Assembly (NCBI RefSeq): GCF_000445445.1
Contig: NZ_ASXP01000003.1
Location: forward strand, 124,001-188,000
Source of the DNA: Sporomusa ovata DSM 2662
GTDB taxonomy: Bacteria > Bacillota > Negativicutes > Sporomusales > Sporomusaceae
Direction of reading: 5' to 3'
DNA: 64,000 nt
In this document: piece after piece, positions 55,456-64,000 of the stretch
Position numbering within the stretch: the stretch's first letter is position 1
Layout: each line of letters begins with the position of its first letter
Notes under the pieces: generated by a model
What the model saw: the letters and a program-made list of their open reading frames with translations, nothing else
Database searches by the model: none
What the model was told of the DNA's origin: nothing
Program-made: the position numbers and the translations under genes

Positions 55456-57729
55456 TTATCGACTCCCTTCCCCCGCAATTACCGCCTGACCTAAGGCCAA
55501 ACCACCATCATTGGGCGGTGCCTGACGGTGAAGATATAGTTGTAATTTATGTTGTGTGAGCATTCCGACAACTTGTGATAACAAGGTAATATTTTGAAAA
55601 ACTCCACCACTCAGGGCAATGTCCCGAATACCGGTGGCTCTACTAATTTTCAGAGTCATATCACAAGCAGCCGCAGCCAACGTAGTATGAAAATCAGCAG
55701 CAAGCGGCCCCACTGCTGAACCTTGCTGCAATGCTTGGCATAAAGCAGCAAATACTGGTTTAAAATCAAGGTTCCATTTGCCATCCACTTCTTTTATCCC
55801 ATAAGACAACACCCGGCCAACAGCCCCCTGCGCTGCCAGCTCAAGCTCAATCGCCGCCTGACCCTCGTAGTTGATACTCTGGCGGATACCGAGTAAAGCC
55901 GCAGCAGTGTCAAATAACCTGCCAGCCCCGGATGACAGTGGCGTATTAATCTTCTTTTCAGCAGCTGCTATTACCAGCTCCCAGCCAGCAGGCAGATCTT
56001 GCACTAAGGGTATCGCCTGATGGTTAATAAAGTCCTCGCCATATAGCTCCTTAAGCAGGCAAACCGCTATGCGCCACGGCTGACGAACAGCCTGCGCCCC
56101 ACCTGGCAGCGGCAAGTAGGACAAATGCCCGGCTCGCCGGTATTCCCGTATATCAGCAACTAAAAATTCACCGCCCCACAGAGTACCATCCGGGCCATAA
56201 CCTGTGCCGTCAAAGGCAAGGCCAATAACAGGTCCGGTCAAATGGTGTTCGGCCATAACGGCAGCAATATGGGCATGATGGTGCTGAACAGCAACGGTAG
56301 GTAACCCTATTGTTTGTGCATATTTGGTTGACAGGTATTCAGGATGCAGGTCACAAGCTACTACCATCGGCGTAACCGCAAGCAGCTTTTGCATATGTTC
56401 TATGGCTTCAACATAAGATTGATATGTCGGCATATTCTCTAAATCACCGATATGAGCACTCAGAAAAGCCTGCTTACCCCGAGTCAGGCAAAACGTATTT
56501 TTTAGTTCCCCGCCCACTGCCAATACTGGCGGTAATTCACGCACCAGATTGACAGGCCCAGGCACATAGCCGCGACTGCGGCGAAAAAAGTAGGGCTTAT
56601 TAAACACTACTTTAACCACTGAATCATCAGCCCGGCAATAAATATCACGGTTATGGACTAAAAAATAATCAGCAATCGTATTCAGTCTGCTGATGGCGTC
56701 GTTATCCTGATAAGCAATCGGCTCATCACTAAGATTACCGCTTGTCATAACCCATATATCTGCTGGTGCCAAAAGCAGGGTATGGGCCGGTGTATAAGGC
56801 AGCATCATGCCAATACAGGGATTAGCTGGAGCAATGCTTTCGGCCAGGCTGTAGCCCTCGCCCTTATTCAGCAGCACAATTGGCTTGGCAGCACTTGTTA
56901 GTAGTTGTTCTTCCAGCGGCGACACCAGGCACTGAGTCTTGATGGCAGCCAAACTGCCGGCCATCACGGCAAACGGCTTATCTTCACGCACCTTCCGCTG
57001 CCTAAGCCGCGCTGCGGCAGCGTGGTCAAAAGCATTAACGGCCAAATGATAACCGCCAATACCTTTAATAGCCAATACCCGGCCGGCGGCCAGCTGCTTT
57101 CTCGCCTGAATAAAGACATCATCTTCCTGACTGTCGACCGGCCGCCCCTCTTTATCCAGCAATTGATAAGCCGGCCCACACACTGGGCAGGCATTGGGCT
57201 GCGCATGAAAACGCCTATTGGCAGGATTATCATATTCGGCCTGACAATCCGGGCACATGGTAAACTCAGCCATGGTGGTTGCCTGCCGGTCATAGGGGAT
57301 ATCATTAATAATGGTAAAACGCGGCCCGCAATTGGTGCAATTGATGAACGGATAACGGTAACGCCGGTCGGCCGGGTTTAAGAGTTCCTCCCGGCAATGC
57401 GAACAGGTAGCCACATCAGGCGAAACCAGCGCGGTTTTAGTCGTGTCAGCTACACTGGCCATGATGCGAAAGTCAGCATAACCACCTAACTGACAGTCCT
57501 TCACCGTAAACGTGTCAATAACAGCCAACGGCGGCGATTGGCTGCTTAGATCCGCCACAAAACCACTAATAGCTGCTTGACTTCCCTCAACCTCAATCTC
57601 TACGCCACTGGCATTATTTGACACCCATCCCTTTACGCCATATCGTTGGGCCAAATTATATGCAAAGGGGCGGAACCCCACCCCTTGGACGATACCAGTT
57701 ATCTGAATATGAACTGCTATATCCATCAT
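55456..57729 (-). CDS. hypF: Carbamoyltransferase HypF
   Basis: The 757-residue protein has four parts: an acylphosphatase domain (1-95, with VQGVGFRPFAYNLA), two zinc fingers (CSHCREEL to CTNCG, and CPDCQ to CPVCG, about 110-185), a YrdC-like domain (KGIGGYHLAVNAFDHAAAARLRQRK), and the Kae1-like domain with VQHHHAHIAAVMAEH and ALSGGVFQNITLL. It makes carbamoyl-AMP and passes carbamoyl to HypE. It starts eight bases after the SCIFF maturase stop, so it is probably on the same transcript. Confidence 0.96.
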   Translation of the reverse strand: MMDIAVHIQITGIVQGVGFRPFAYNLAQRYGVKGWVSNNASGVEIEVEGSQAAISGFVADLSSQSPPLAVIDTFTVKDCQLGGYADFRIMASVADTTKTALVSPDVATCSHCREELLNPADRRYRYPFINCTNCGPRFTIINDIPYDRQATTMAEFTMCPDCQAEYDNPANRRFHAQPNACPVCGPAYQLLDKEGRPVDSQEDDVFIQARKQLAAGRVLAIKGIGGYHLAVNAFDHAAAARLRQRKVREDKPFAVMAGSLAAIKTQCLVSPLEEQLLTSAAKPIVLLNKGEGYSLAESIAPANPCIGMMLPYTPAHTLLLAPADIWVMTSGNLSDEPIAYQDNDAISRLNTIADYFLVHNRDIYCRADDSVVKVVFNKPYFFRRSRGYVPGPVNLVRELPPVLAVGGELKNTFCLTRGKQAFLSAHIGDLENMPTYQSYVEAIEHMQKLLAVTPMVVACDLHPEYLSTKYAQTIGLPTVAVQHHHAHIAAVMAEHHLTGPVIGLAFDGTGYGPDGTLWGGEFLVADIREYRRAGHLSYLPLPGGAQAVRQPWRIAVCLLKELYGEDFINHQAIPLVQDLPAGWELVIAAAEKKINTPLSSGAGRLFDTAAALLGIRQSINYEGQAAIELELAAQGAVGRVLSYGIKEVDGKWNLDFKPVFAALCQALQQGSAVGPLAADFHTTLAAAACDMTLKISRATGIRDIALSGGVFQNITLLSQVVGMLTQHKLQLYLHRQAPPNDGGLALGQAVIAGEGSR

Positions 57730-57736
57730 AATTATA

Positions 57737-59092
57737 TTAGCTTTGACTGGCTATTGCCAGTTTGGCCTGAATCATGATAGCGCATTCCAGACGTTTTTTC
57801 TGCAGCTCACAGCCTATTTCATAAGGCTGATGCAAATCATGATGGAACAAATCAGCATTGGCATGACAGCCGCCGCTACAGTAGAATCTGGCCCAGCACT
57901 CACGGCAGATTGGCTTATTGAGCACATGAGCCTGACGGAATTTTACCGGTAATCCGGTGTTCTTAACACCCTCATAGATAGTGCCTAATTTATATTCATC
58001 CCGCCCGACAAACTGGTGGCAAGGATATAAATCCCCCTCAGGAGTAACAGCAAAATACTCATGCCCTGCACCACAGCCGCTCAGGCGTTTGGCAACACAG
58101 GGACCCTGGCCCAAATCCAGGTTGAAGTGGAAAAAGTCAAAACCCTTTCCTGCCAGCTTGCGTTTTAGATACTCCGCAGCTAATAGCTCATATTGGCGGA
58201 ATAACTCGGGTAAATGCTCTTCTGTTAAGGCATAATCAACATCTTTGGCCACAACAGGTTCCACTGACAGCTGACTAAACCCCTGATCAGCCATGGATAA
58301 TACATCGGCGGCAAAATCAAGATTATAGGCCGTATAGGTACCACGCAGGTAATAGTTTTGATCACCACGCGAAACAGCTGCCTGTTTACAGCGCTTAATA
58401 ACCTTATCATAGCTGCCACTGCCATCAACCCGTGGGCGCATACGGTCATGAACCTCCGGTCGGCCATCCAGGCTAAGGACTAAACTGATATTATTATCAT
58501 TAAAGTACTGAATGATATCATCTGTCAGTAATAACGCATTCGTAGTTAGTGTTAGTTTAAACACCTTATCCGTCTCAGTCTCACGTTTTCTCACATAACT
58601 AACAACATGACGGACAGTATTCATATTTAAAAGCGGTTCCCCACCAAAAAAGTCTAATTCACAATGACGGCGTTGCCCACTATTTTCAATAATGAAATCA
58701 ACAGCCCGTTCACCAACCTCTTTGGACATCAGTCCACGGCTATGGCCAAAATCACCTGTCCCTGCAAAACAGTAACCGCAGCGCAGGTTGCAATCATGAG
58801 CCACATGCAAACACAATGATTTCACCAGCGGCTTATCCCGAAAGGTTAGCGGCACGGTTAATTCAGGGGAAAACAATTGTCCAGCTGCCATCAGTTCCTT
58901 TAGTTCAGTCAAAGCTTCAGTAAGCGCTGCTGCTTCATATTTATCTATAAGGGCGGCAACAACTTCCGCCTCGTTGACACCGTTAAAAATATCTAATATA
59001 TCGTACACTAAACTATCAACAATATGCACGGCACCACTATTAATATCAAGAACAATGAATAGATCGTCTATTTTAAATTTATGAACTTGCAT
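57737..59092 (-). CDS. scfB: Radical SAM maturase of the SCIFF peptide
   Basis: The 451-residue enzyme has an N-terminal peptide-binding (RRE-like) region (about 1-85), the radical SAM motif CNLRCGYCFAGTG near 103-115, DFFGGEPLLN, and a SPASM-type C-terminus with many Cys (GCGAGHEYFAVTPEGDLYPCHQF, CRECWARFYCSGGCHANAD). SCIFF maturases make thioether bonds between Cys and Thr in the partner peptide. The peptide gene lies 54 bases upstream with a terminator between. The maturase and hypF follow without gap. Confidence 0.93.
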   Translation of the reverse strand: MQVHKFKIDDLFIVLDINSGAVHIVDSLVYDILDIFNGVNEAEVVAALIDKYEAAALTEALTELKELMAAGQLFSPELTVPLTFRDKPLVKSLCLHVAHDCNLRCGYCFAGTGDFGHSRGLMSKEVGERAVDFIIENSGQRRHCELDFFGGEPLLNMNTVRHVVSYVRKRETETDKVFKLTLTTNALLLTDDIIQYFNDNNISLVLSLDGRPEVHDRMRPRVDGSGSYDKVIKRCKQAAVSRGDQNYYLRGTYTAYNLDFAADVLSMADQGFSQLSVEPVVAKDVDYALTEEHLPELFRQYELLAAEYLKRKLAGKGFDFFHFNLDLGQGPCVAKRLSGCGAGHEYFAVTPEGDLYPCHQFVGRDEYKLGTIYEGVKNTGLPVKFRQAHVLNKPICRECWARFYCSGGCHANADLFHHDLHQPYEIGCELQKKRLECAIMIQAKLAIASQS

Positions 59093-59117
59093 TGCAATTC
59101 CTTTCTCAAAAAAAGTA

Positions 59118-59141
59118 AGCCCCTTGCCTGGTCAAGGGGCT
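59118..59141 (-). terminator. Attenuator-like hairpin between the SCIFF peptide and its maturase
   Basis: AGCCCCTTG pairs with CAAGGGGCT around six bases; on the minus strand TTACTTTTTTT follows. It lies six bases after the peptide stop. It would let most transcripts end after the peptide and a few run on into the maturase. Confidence 0.8.
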
Positions 59142-59146
59142 GTACA

Positions 59147-59293
59147 CTATGCCTGCTGCTGGCAAACCTGATTGCCGACAGTGCAAGAAGTCTTGCAGGC
59201 CGACTGACAGGAAGCCTGGCATTCTCCACAGCCGCCAGTCTGTACTGTTTGAGTGAGTGATGCTTTATTAATTGTTACAACATGCTTTTTCAT
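59147..59293 (-). CDS. scfA: SCIFF ribosomally made peptide precursor (six Cys in forty-five)
   Basis: The 48-residue peptide starts at ATG 59293 behind AAGGGGGG. It opens with KKHVVTINKASL and has a core GGCGECQASCQSACKTSCTV with Cys at 22, 25, 29, 33, 37 and 44. This is the conserved form of SCIFF, whose Cys-Thr thioether is set by the neighbouring maturase. It is nearly universal in clostridia and many Negativicutes; the biological role of the mature product is not settled. Confidence 0.95.
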   Translation of the reverse strand: MKKHVVTINKASLTQTVQTGGCGECQASCQSACKTSCTVGNQVCQQQA

Positions 59294-59388
59294 AGTTAAT
59301 TCCCCCCTTACCTATACAAATATGTAATTACTTCTTACTTTACTATTTTAGCCCTTTTGTTAGCAGTAAGCAATAGGAAAAGGAGATC

Positions 59389-59410
59389 GCCCTGCCACTA
59401 ACTACAGGGC
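59389..59410 (-). terminator. Hairpin after the secreted protein gene at 59425
   Basis: GCCCTG (59389-59394) pairs with CAGGGC (59405-59410). On the minus strand a CTCCTTTT run follows a few bases on. It is a weak terminator. Confidence 0.5.
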
Positions 59411-59424
59411 ACACCCCTAAATCA

Positions 59425-60522
59425 TTATTTCTTTTTAGTAGCCGGGGCCGGAGTCAGAACGATTTTAACAGGCAGACTGGACGCACCCGGTGGTGAAAAT
59501 GTCAGCCACAGCGATTGCCCGCCCGCATAGTCGCCAAGATGAGTAACCTCATTGTCTTTCTTAGTACCAAAAAACAGCTTATCGGCTGGGGTGCCGATCG
59601 TATATTCTTCCTGATGGCGATATTTTACCTTCATTCCGCCTGCATACGCCCCACCCCGGGGATTTAAATAGACAGCATAGTTTTTTTCAAACGCTGTAGG
59701 TAAAAACAGCTTGTACATAACACCATAGTTGCCATAGTTAAGAGTCTTTGAACCATCGGTGGCATCAATACCGCTAACATAAGTATCAAGCTTGTTATCA
59801 GCCAGGGTAATAGCCATTACGCCATCCTGGGCTGGGTTATAGACTTGGCTGGGAACAAGCAAGCGGTCCCGGCCAGGGAAGGTTCCCCTAAGCCTGTGAT
59901 TGGTGTTTGGCAATACACTGGCCGTGGCAGCAAATATAGCCGGATCAGCATCAACAGGCAACATCATAATAACAACTTTAACAGGTATTTTGCTCTGGAA
60001 GTCATAGATACCATTAACAAGTTCATCTGACGCAACAACAGTCTTATTAAGGATTGGTTCTAACAAGGCTGTCCCTTTGGCAGGCACCTCAATAAGCTCG
60101 TTCTCCGCTTGGTTTAGATAATTCATTTCAGCAGTTTTGCCTATTGCCAAATAATCCAAACCGGGACCACCCAGTCCATACTGATTGACTATAACATCAG
60201 TTGCTGTGTCCGAATCATTGACCAGGAGAACGACAATTTTTTTTAACTCCCTGGTCGCATTAACATGGTGAAAAAATAGCCGGATATCACCACTTACGGT
60301 ATCCTGGTACATAATACCATCATCTTCCACCATCTCCGGACTGTCTGATAACAGCAACGTGCCGCCTTGGTCGGTCATCGTAACAGGCAATTCTGCTAGG
60401 TGAAGCATATCAATACCTGCCGGAAAACCGGACTTGGCCAGCGTAAGCTGAGGTGTAGAAACACAACTAACGGCAAGTGTAACAGCCACGGCCACACTTA
60501 CCTGACACAACAAATTTGACAA
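59425..60522 (-). CDS. Secreted protein of unknown function
   Basis: The TTG at 60522 follows AGGAGG by seven bases. The 365-residue product has a signal sequence (about 1-29, VAVAVTLAVSCVS to TLA) and a mature part made of beta strands in two or three domains: RLFFHHVNATRELKKIVVLLVNDSDTATDV, KVVIMMLPVDADPA, LFLPTAFEKNYAVYLNPRGGAYAG and a Lys tail. The strand pattern is Ig-like. I do not recognise a family; similar proteins in this group are sometimes called copper amine oxidase-like, which I cannot support. It may sit in the envelope. Confidence 0.7.
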   Translation of the reverse strand: MSNLLCQVSVAVAVTLAVSCVSTPQLTLAKSGFPAGIDMLHLAELPVTMTDQGGTLLLSDSPEMVEDDGIMYQDTVSGDIRLFFHHVNATRELKKIVVLLVNDSDTATDVIVNQYGLGGPGLDYLAIGKTAEMNYLNQAENELIEVPAKGTALLEPILNKTVVASDELVNGIYDFQSKIPVKVVIMMLPVDADPAIFAATASVLPNTNHRLRGTFPGRDRLLVPSQVYNPAQDGVMAITLADNKLDTYVSGIDATDGSKTLNYGNYGVMYKLFLPTAFEKNYAVYLNPRGGAYAGGMKVKYRHQEEYTIGTPADKLFFGTKKDNEVTHLGDYAGGQSLWLTFSPPGASSLPVKIVLTPAPATKKK

Positions 60523-60634
60523 AAATCTACCTCCTAATAAGCTCAGGGAAAGTTAGACTTTCTAGCTGAACAATGGTTGATCACCTACCGGTATTATAAC
60601 AGACTCTATCCTGTCCTTCAACCGTTGGCGGAGT

Positions 60635-61390
60635 TTACCATAAGGACGCCAGCTTCCCATATACTTGCGCCCTAAGCAGCCGCAGCCGAAATTCCCATAA
60701 ACCATACTTGGGCCGGGGGATATTGACACGGTTGAGCTGATAGACATCGCCGCTTGTCGTACCTAAACCAGGCCGTCCAGTGCAAGCCCCCGTATAACCG
60801 GCTTGCTGCACCCCAGCAATTGTCGCACTATCATATTGGCCATACGGATAGGCCAAAAAATTGACTGACTGCCCCAGGCTGGCCTCGATCACCTGCTTGG
60901 AACGCACAAGCTCAGCCAATTGCTCCGGAGGACTAATTTCATCTAACGCCACATGACTATAGGTGTGAGAACCTATTTCTGTTCCCCGTTGCTGCATCGC
61001 CTTCAGTTGTTCCCAGGTCATATATTCGGTTTGACCCACTTGTCCGGCAATAACAAACACAGTGCCTTTCATACCGTACTTTTCCATAATAGGCAAGGCG
61101 GTCAAATAATTATCCTCATAACCATCATCAAAGGTAATAACGACTGGCCGGGAAGGCAGCATCCCACCACCCTGTTTGGCTGCAAACAATTCGCTTAAGG
61201 AAATGGCTGTATAGCCATGCTCTGCTAAATACTGCATCTGCTGGTCGAATTCATCGGCATCAATGCTATATATCTCAGGCAAACTTCCCACCTGATGGTA
61301 GGCCAGAATGGGCACACCACCACCAGGAGCCAGTAGCCAAAGGCTAATGATTAGAATAAAGGCACCAATAACTTGTAAACTTCGTATCAT
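60635..61390 (-). CDS. Polysaccharide deacetylase
   Basis: The 251-residue protein has a membrane anchor (about 5-22), then an NodB-type domain: LAYHQVGSLPE, VVITFDDGYEDNYLTALPIMEKY with the catalytic Asp pair, GTEIGSHTYSHVALDEI with the metal His residues, and FLAYPYGQYD. It takes acetyl groups from cell-wall or surface glycans outside the membrane. The start ATG overlaps the whiA stop by one base, so it is coupled to whiA. The length is typical of the YheN-like group in Firmicutes. Confidence 0.88.
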   Translation of the reverse strand: MIRSLQVIGAFILIISLWLLAPGGGVPILAYHQVGSLPEIYSIDADEFDQQMQYLAEHGYTAISLSELFAAKQGGGMLPSRPVVITFDDGYEDNYLTALPIMEKYGMKGTVFVIAGQVGQTEYMTWEQLKAMQQRGTEIGSHTYSHVALDEISPPEQLAELVRSKQVIEASLGQSVNFLAYPYGQYDSATIAGVQQAGYTGACTGRPGLGTTSGDVYQLNRVNIPRPKYGLWEFRLRLLRAQVYGKLASLW

Positions 61391-62349
61391 TATTTGTTCA
61401 TCTCATCTTCTGGCTGGCAAAAGCCTAAGGATTGAGCAATTTCTCCCAGCTTGCGCAGGCGGTGATTGATACCTGACTTACCAATCCGCCCTTCCAGGAC
61501 CTCTACCAATTCAGATAAAGTGGCCTCCGGATAAGCTAACCGTGCCTCAGCCACCTCCCTGAGCGGTGGCGTCAGCTTATCAAGCCCCATAGCTCCGGCA
61601 ATAGCCTGGATACTATCGACCTGCCGCACGGCAGCATTAACGGTTTTTTGCAGATTAGCTGTCTCGCAGTTAACCAGTCGGTTAACCTGATTGCGCATAT
61701 CTTTAACAACCCGTACATTTTCAAAAGTCAGCAAGGCACTGTGGGCACCAATAATCTGAAGAAAAGCGGTAATGGCATTACCCTCCTTTAAATAGACAAT
61801 ATAATCATCTTTACGATCAGTCATACGCCCTGGCAAATCAAGCGATTTCATGACTCGTACCAGCGATTTCGCCAGATCGGCATTGCCTGTTACCAATTCC
61901 AGATGGTAAGAGCCTTCAGGACGGTTAACTGAGCCAGCCCCCAAAAATGCCCCCCTGAGATAGGCCCGGCGACAGCAGACTTTGCGAAGAATTCCCCGGT
62001 CCGAATGAACATTAAGTCCGCCGTCCCGCATAATGCCTAGCATTGCCAGCAGTTTGTTAACCCCTGGTGACGGTATTACCCGCACATGATAGGTATTATT
62101 TTTTTTCAGCCGCCGTCCTCTGGTCACAACCACTTCGGTATTTATATTCGCATAGCCTTTTATCAGACCAAGTACCTTCCGGGTAACGGCCGCATTCTCG
62201 CTGCTAAAATTGATACCCAGATTGGCATTACCGCCAATAGACATTGCACCCCCCATCCGGATGAGCGCTGCAAGTTCGGCAGCATCACAACAACTGCGCC
62301 CACCGGTTATGTGGGCCAACTCATTTTTAACTTCCGTTGAAAACGACAA
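61390..62349 (-). CDS. whiA: WhiA cell-division/sporulation regulator
   Basis: The 319-residue protein has STEVKNELAHITGGRSCCDAAELAALIRMGG, a LAGLIDADG-like core (RRAYLRGAFLGAGSVNRPEGSYHLEL, a degenerate endonuclease fold), and a C-terminal HTH (LRYPEATLSELVEVLEG-like region, GRIGKSGINHRLRKLGEIA). In Firmicutes WhiA affects division and chromosome segregation. The start is a TTG at 62349. It follows yvcK in the same direction, the usual rapZ-yvcK-whiA order; rapZ is not in the window. Confidence 0.95.
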   Translation of the reverse strand: MSFSTEVKNELAHITGGRSCCDAAELAALIRMGGAMSIGGNANLGINFSSENAAVTRKVLGLIKGYANINTEVVVTRGRRLKKNNTYHVRVIPSPGVNKLLAMLGIMRDGGLNVHSDRGILRKVCCRRAYLRGAFLGAGSVNRPEGSYHLELVTGNADLAKSLVRVMKSLDLPGRMTDRKDDYIVYLKEGNAITAFLQIIGAHSALLTFENVRVVKDMRNQVNRLVNCETANLQKTVNAAVRQVDSIQAIAGAMGLDKLTPPLREVAEARLAYPEATLSELVEVLEGRIGKSGINHRLRKLGEIAQSLGFCQPEDEMNK

Positions 62350-62366
62350 GGGCCTCAGTCCTTCAG

Positions 62367-63740
62367 TTAATCTTTTAATTTCTTGATACTTTCCGCCATA
62401 ATATAATAATCTAACAAGCGCATCCGGTCAGAATTAAGCTTCAAATCGTACACCAGCGACATAAGTGTGCGCGACAGCTTCGCCGGATCATGACGCACCA
62501 GATTAGTTTCACTAACAAGGTTGGCTTTCACTACTTTAATTCCCAATTTTTCAATGGCCTCAATGTCCGGCTCTACCGGATAGGCCCCCTGCTCAGCATA
62601 AAGTTCCCGCAAATCGGGTGCTATCTCCTGTACATTGATAACCGCAATGTCAATTGTGCCTGGACCAGAATGGTCAAGAATGGCCTTAATGTGATCATAG
62701 GCACTATAACCATCAGTTTCACCTGGCTGGGTCATAACATTACAAATATATATTTTAACAGCATCACTATCACTTACAGCCTCAACAATACCCTTTACCA
62801 ATAAATTAGGAATAACACTGGTATAGAGACTGCCTGGTCCCAGGATACAGGCATCTGCGTCACGAATGGCCTCTACTGCCCCCTTTAGCGGCTTAACATC
62901 CCGGGGCTCAATATATACCTGCTTAATCGTTTTACCTGACAATGGAATCTTGGATTCCCCCTGAACTATAGTGCCATCAGTCATTTCGGCTGCCAGTAAC
63001 ACCCGTTCCGTCGAAGAAGGCAACACTTGTCCACGTACGGCCAATACCTTACTGGACTCTTTAAGTGCCTGTTCAACATCACCAACGATTTCGGTCATAG
63101 CGGCGATAAACAGATTACCAAAGTTATGACCGGCTAATTCTCCTGTACCACCAAAGCGGTGCTGAAACAGCTTTTCCATCAGCGGTTCCGTATCCGCAAG
63201 TGCCACCAAACAGTTGCGCAAATCACCTGGCGGAATAATCCCCAGATCCACTCGCAGCCGTCCGGATGACCCGCCATCGTCTGCTACCGTGACCACTGCC
63301 GTAAGATTACTGGTAATACTTTTTATTCCCCGTAATAGCACAGACAAACCTGTGCCACCACCGATAACAGTAATCGCCGGGCCGCGGTTAAGCTTACGTT
63401 TTTCAAAAATAATCTCCACAAGCTTATCAGAGCCTTCAGGCACCAATACACTAATAACAGACTTTATAATCTGCTGCGTTGCCGCCAGCATAACACCCAG
63501 ACCAAGCACAATAATGGCAGTGCCGGCAACGGTAGTCACAGCATAATAGTATTTTCCTGTCGTCAGATAAAACAACCGGAAGATAGCTTCTTCCATTACA
63601 CCAATATATTTATAGTTAAAAACAATGGCCAAGCCTAAGCTGGCACAAATAACACCTGCAGAAAATAGCAGCAGCCAACGCTTGAATTTCATACCCGGAT
63701 ATAGCCATTTTAAAAAATGCATTTCTTCACCCGCATCCAT
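62367..63740 (-). CDS. yvcK: YvcK (GlmR) carbon-metabolism and wall regulator with N-terminal membrane domain
   Basis: The 457-residue protein has a Negativicutes-type N-terminal extension with two membrane helices (about 18-40 and 62-85) before the YvcK domain (about 118-440): VIGGGTGLSVLLRGIK, TVADDGGSSGRLRVDLGIIPPGDLRNCLVAL, HNFGNLFIAAM, and VMTQPGETDGYSAYDHIKAI. It binds UDP-GlcNAc in relatives and links wall precursor supply to gluconeogenesis. Two ATGs, at 63740 and 63722, are possible; AAGGA precedes the first. It should sit at the membrane. Confidence 0.92.
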   Translation of the reverse strand: MDAGEEMHFLKWLYPGMKFKRWLLLFSAGVICASLGLAIVFNYKYIGVMEEAIFRLFYLTTGKYYYAVTTVAGTAIIVLGLGVMLAATQQIIKSVISVLVPEGSDKLVEIIFEKRKLNRGPAITVIGGGTGLSVLLRGIKSITSNLTAVVTVADDGGSSGRLRVDLGIIPPGDLRNCLVALADTEPLMEKLFQHRFGGTGELAGHNFGNLFIAAMTEIVGDVEQALKESSKVLAVRGQVLPSSTERVLLAAEMTDGTIVQGESKIPLSGKTIKQVYIEPRDVKPLKGAVEAIRDADACILGPGSLYTSVIPNLLVKGIVEAVSDSDAVKIYICNVMTQPGETDGYSAYDHIKAILDHSGPGTIDIAVINVQEIAPDLRELYAEQGAYPVEPDIEAIEKLGIKVVKANLVSETNLVRHDPAKLSRTLMSLVYDLKLNSDRMRLLDYYIMAESIKKLKD

Positions 63741-64000
63741 TCAATCCTTGAAATTACTCGCGGCTGGTTATAAATGTCCAACTGCTAGGCGCGATGAGGA
63801 CGTGACCGTAGTCGTACTGGGAAGTACGTCGTAGGGAACGCCCGCAAGAGTAGCACCGTCGCCTATGAGACTGCGATACGTCTCTAAGAAGGCAGTGGGC
63901 TTGTTGTAACAGCCCGTGCAGATGGGCGTTTAGAACCTGCCGCTCGTTATTCAATAACATTGTGCTTAATATCCCGATGTTCAACATTAACCTTAAAGCC
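63741..64000. other. Structured, repeat-like non-coding sequence at the window edge
   Basis: This stretch has several short inverted pairs, for example CGTAC/GTACG around 63814-63829, GAGAC/GTCTC around 63867-63885 and TAGGCG/CGCCTA (63786 and 63860). An open frame on the minus strand (63987-63754) has no good start and a Cys/Arg/Ser-rich translation, so it is probably not a gene. It has the look of an interspersed repeat. The usual upstream gene rapZ, if present, must lie further out. Confidence 0.35.

Noticed and set aside
63754..63987. A 77-codon gene upstream of yvcK
   Set aside because: No good start or ribosome site, and the DNA is full of short palindromes; more likely a repeat.

Overview
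The window reads as chromosome of an anaerobic, endospore-forming member of the Negativicutes, close to Sporomusa, Pelosinus or relatives. This is an inference from gene content and gene order. It carries a small spore protein P gene, the SCIFF ribosomally made peptide with its radical SAM maturase, HypFCDE [NiFe]-hydrogenase maturation, RpoN, a membrane pyrophosphatase, MoaE- and LarA-like proteins, and a YvcK with an N-terminal membrane domain. Many genes start with TTG or GTG behind a strong Shine-Dalgarno.

Region 1 (1-8.8 kb): the N-terminus of a Cache sensor protein, an AEC-family carrier, then a potassium module. The module is a KdpD-like kinase without the usual N-terminal KdpD/Usp part, a KdpE-like regulator broken by an in-frame TAA, and a KimA-type K+ transporter preceded by a KdpE-box-like direct repeat. 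Two secreted proteins with an Ig-like domain follow, the first with three FN3 domains. Region 2 (8.9-17.8 kb): two small tandem paralogues, a third secreted Ig-like protein, and a complete ECF transporter operon (exported protein, S component, EcfA1, EcfA2, EcfT). Then come a TiaS-like protein coupled to a frameshifted small gene, a pentapeptide-repeat protein, a MoaE-like protein and sspP.

Region 3 (17.8-26.1 kb): an M20 amidohydrolase, a broken AI-2E-type transporter, and a sugar-acid cluster. The cluster has a CdaR regulator, a soluble chemoreceptor with the same sensor domain, a GntP permease, both halves of a UxaA-type dehydratase and a LarA homologue. Region 4 (26.4-34.7 kb) is accessory and decayed. 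It holds a GC-rich DUF4931 gene, a QueG-like iron-sulfur protein, DUF1015, a GNAT/kinase pair flanked by direct repeats, and at least four gene remnants (DUF192, HTH, AlbA_2 type, MORN type). It is bounded on one side by ssrA and on the other by a degenerate copy of the ssrA 3' end with its terminator, which suggests an old insertion at tmRNA.

Region 5 (34.7-51.2 kb) is conserved core: ssrA, smpB, rnr, small hydrolases, hppA, secG, then the glycolytic operon cggR-gap-pgk-tpiA-gpmI-eno with a recognisable CggR operator. Region 6 (51.6-64 kb): rpoN, hypFCDE, the SCIFF pair, a secreted protein, a polysaccharide deacetylase, whiA and yvcK, ending in a structured, repeat-like non-coding stretch. 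Apart from tmRNA I see no rRNA or tRNA gene, and there is no CRISPR array and no intact transposase or integrase.
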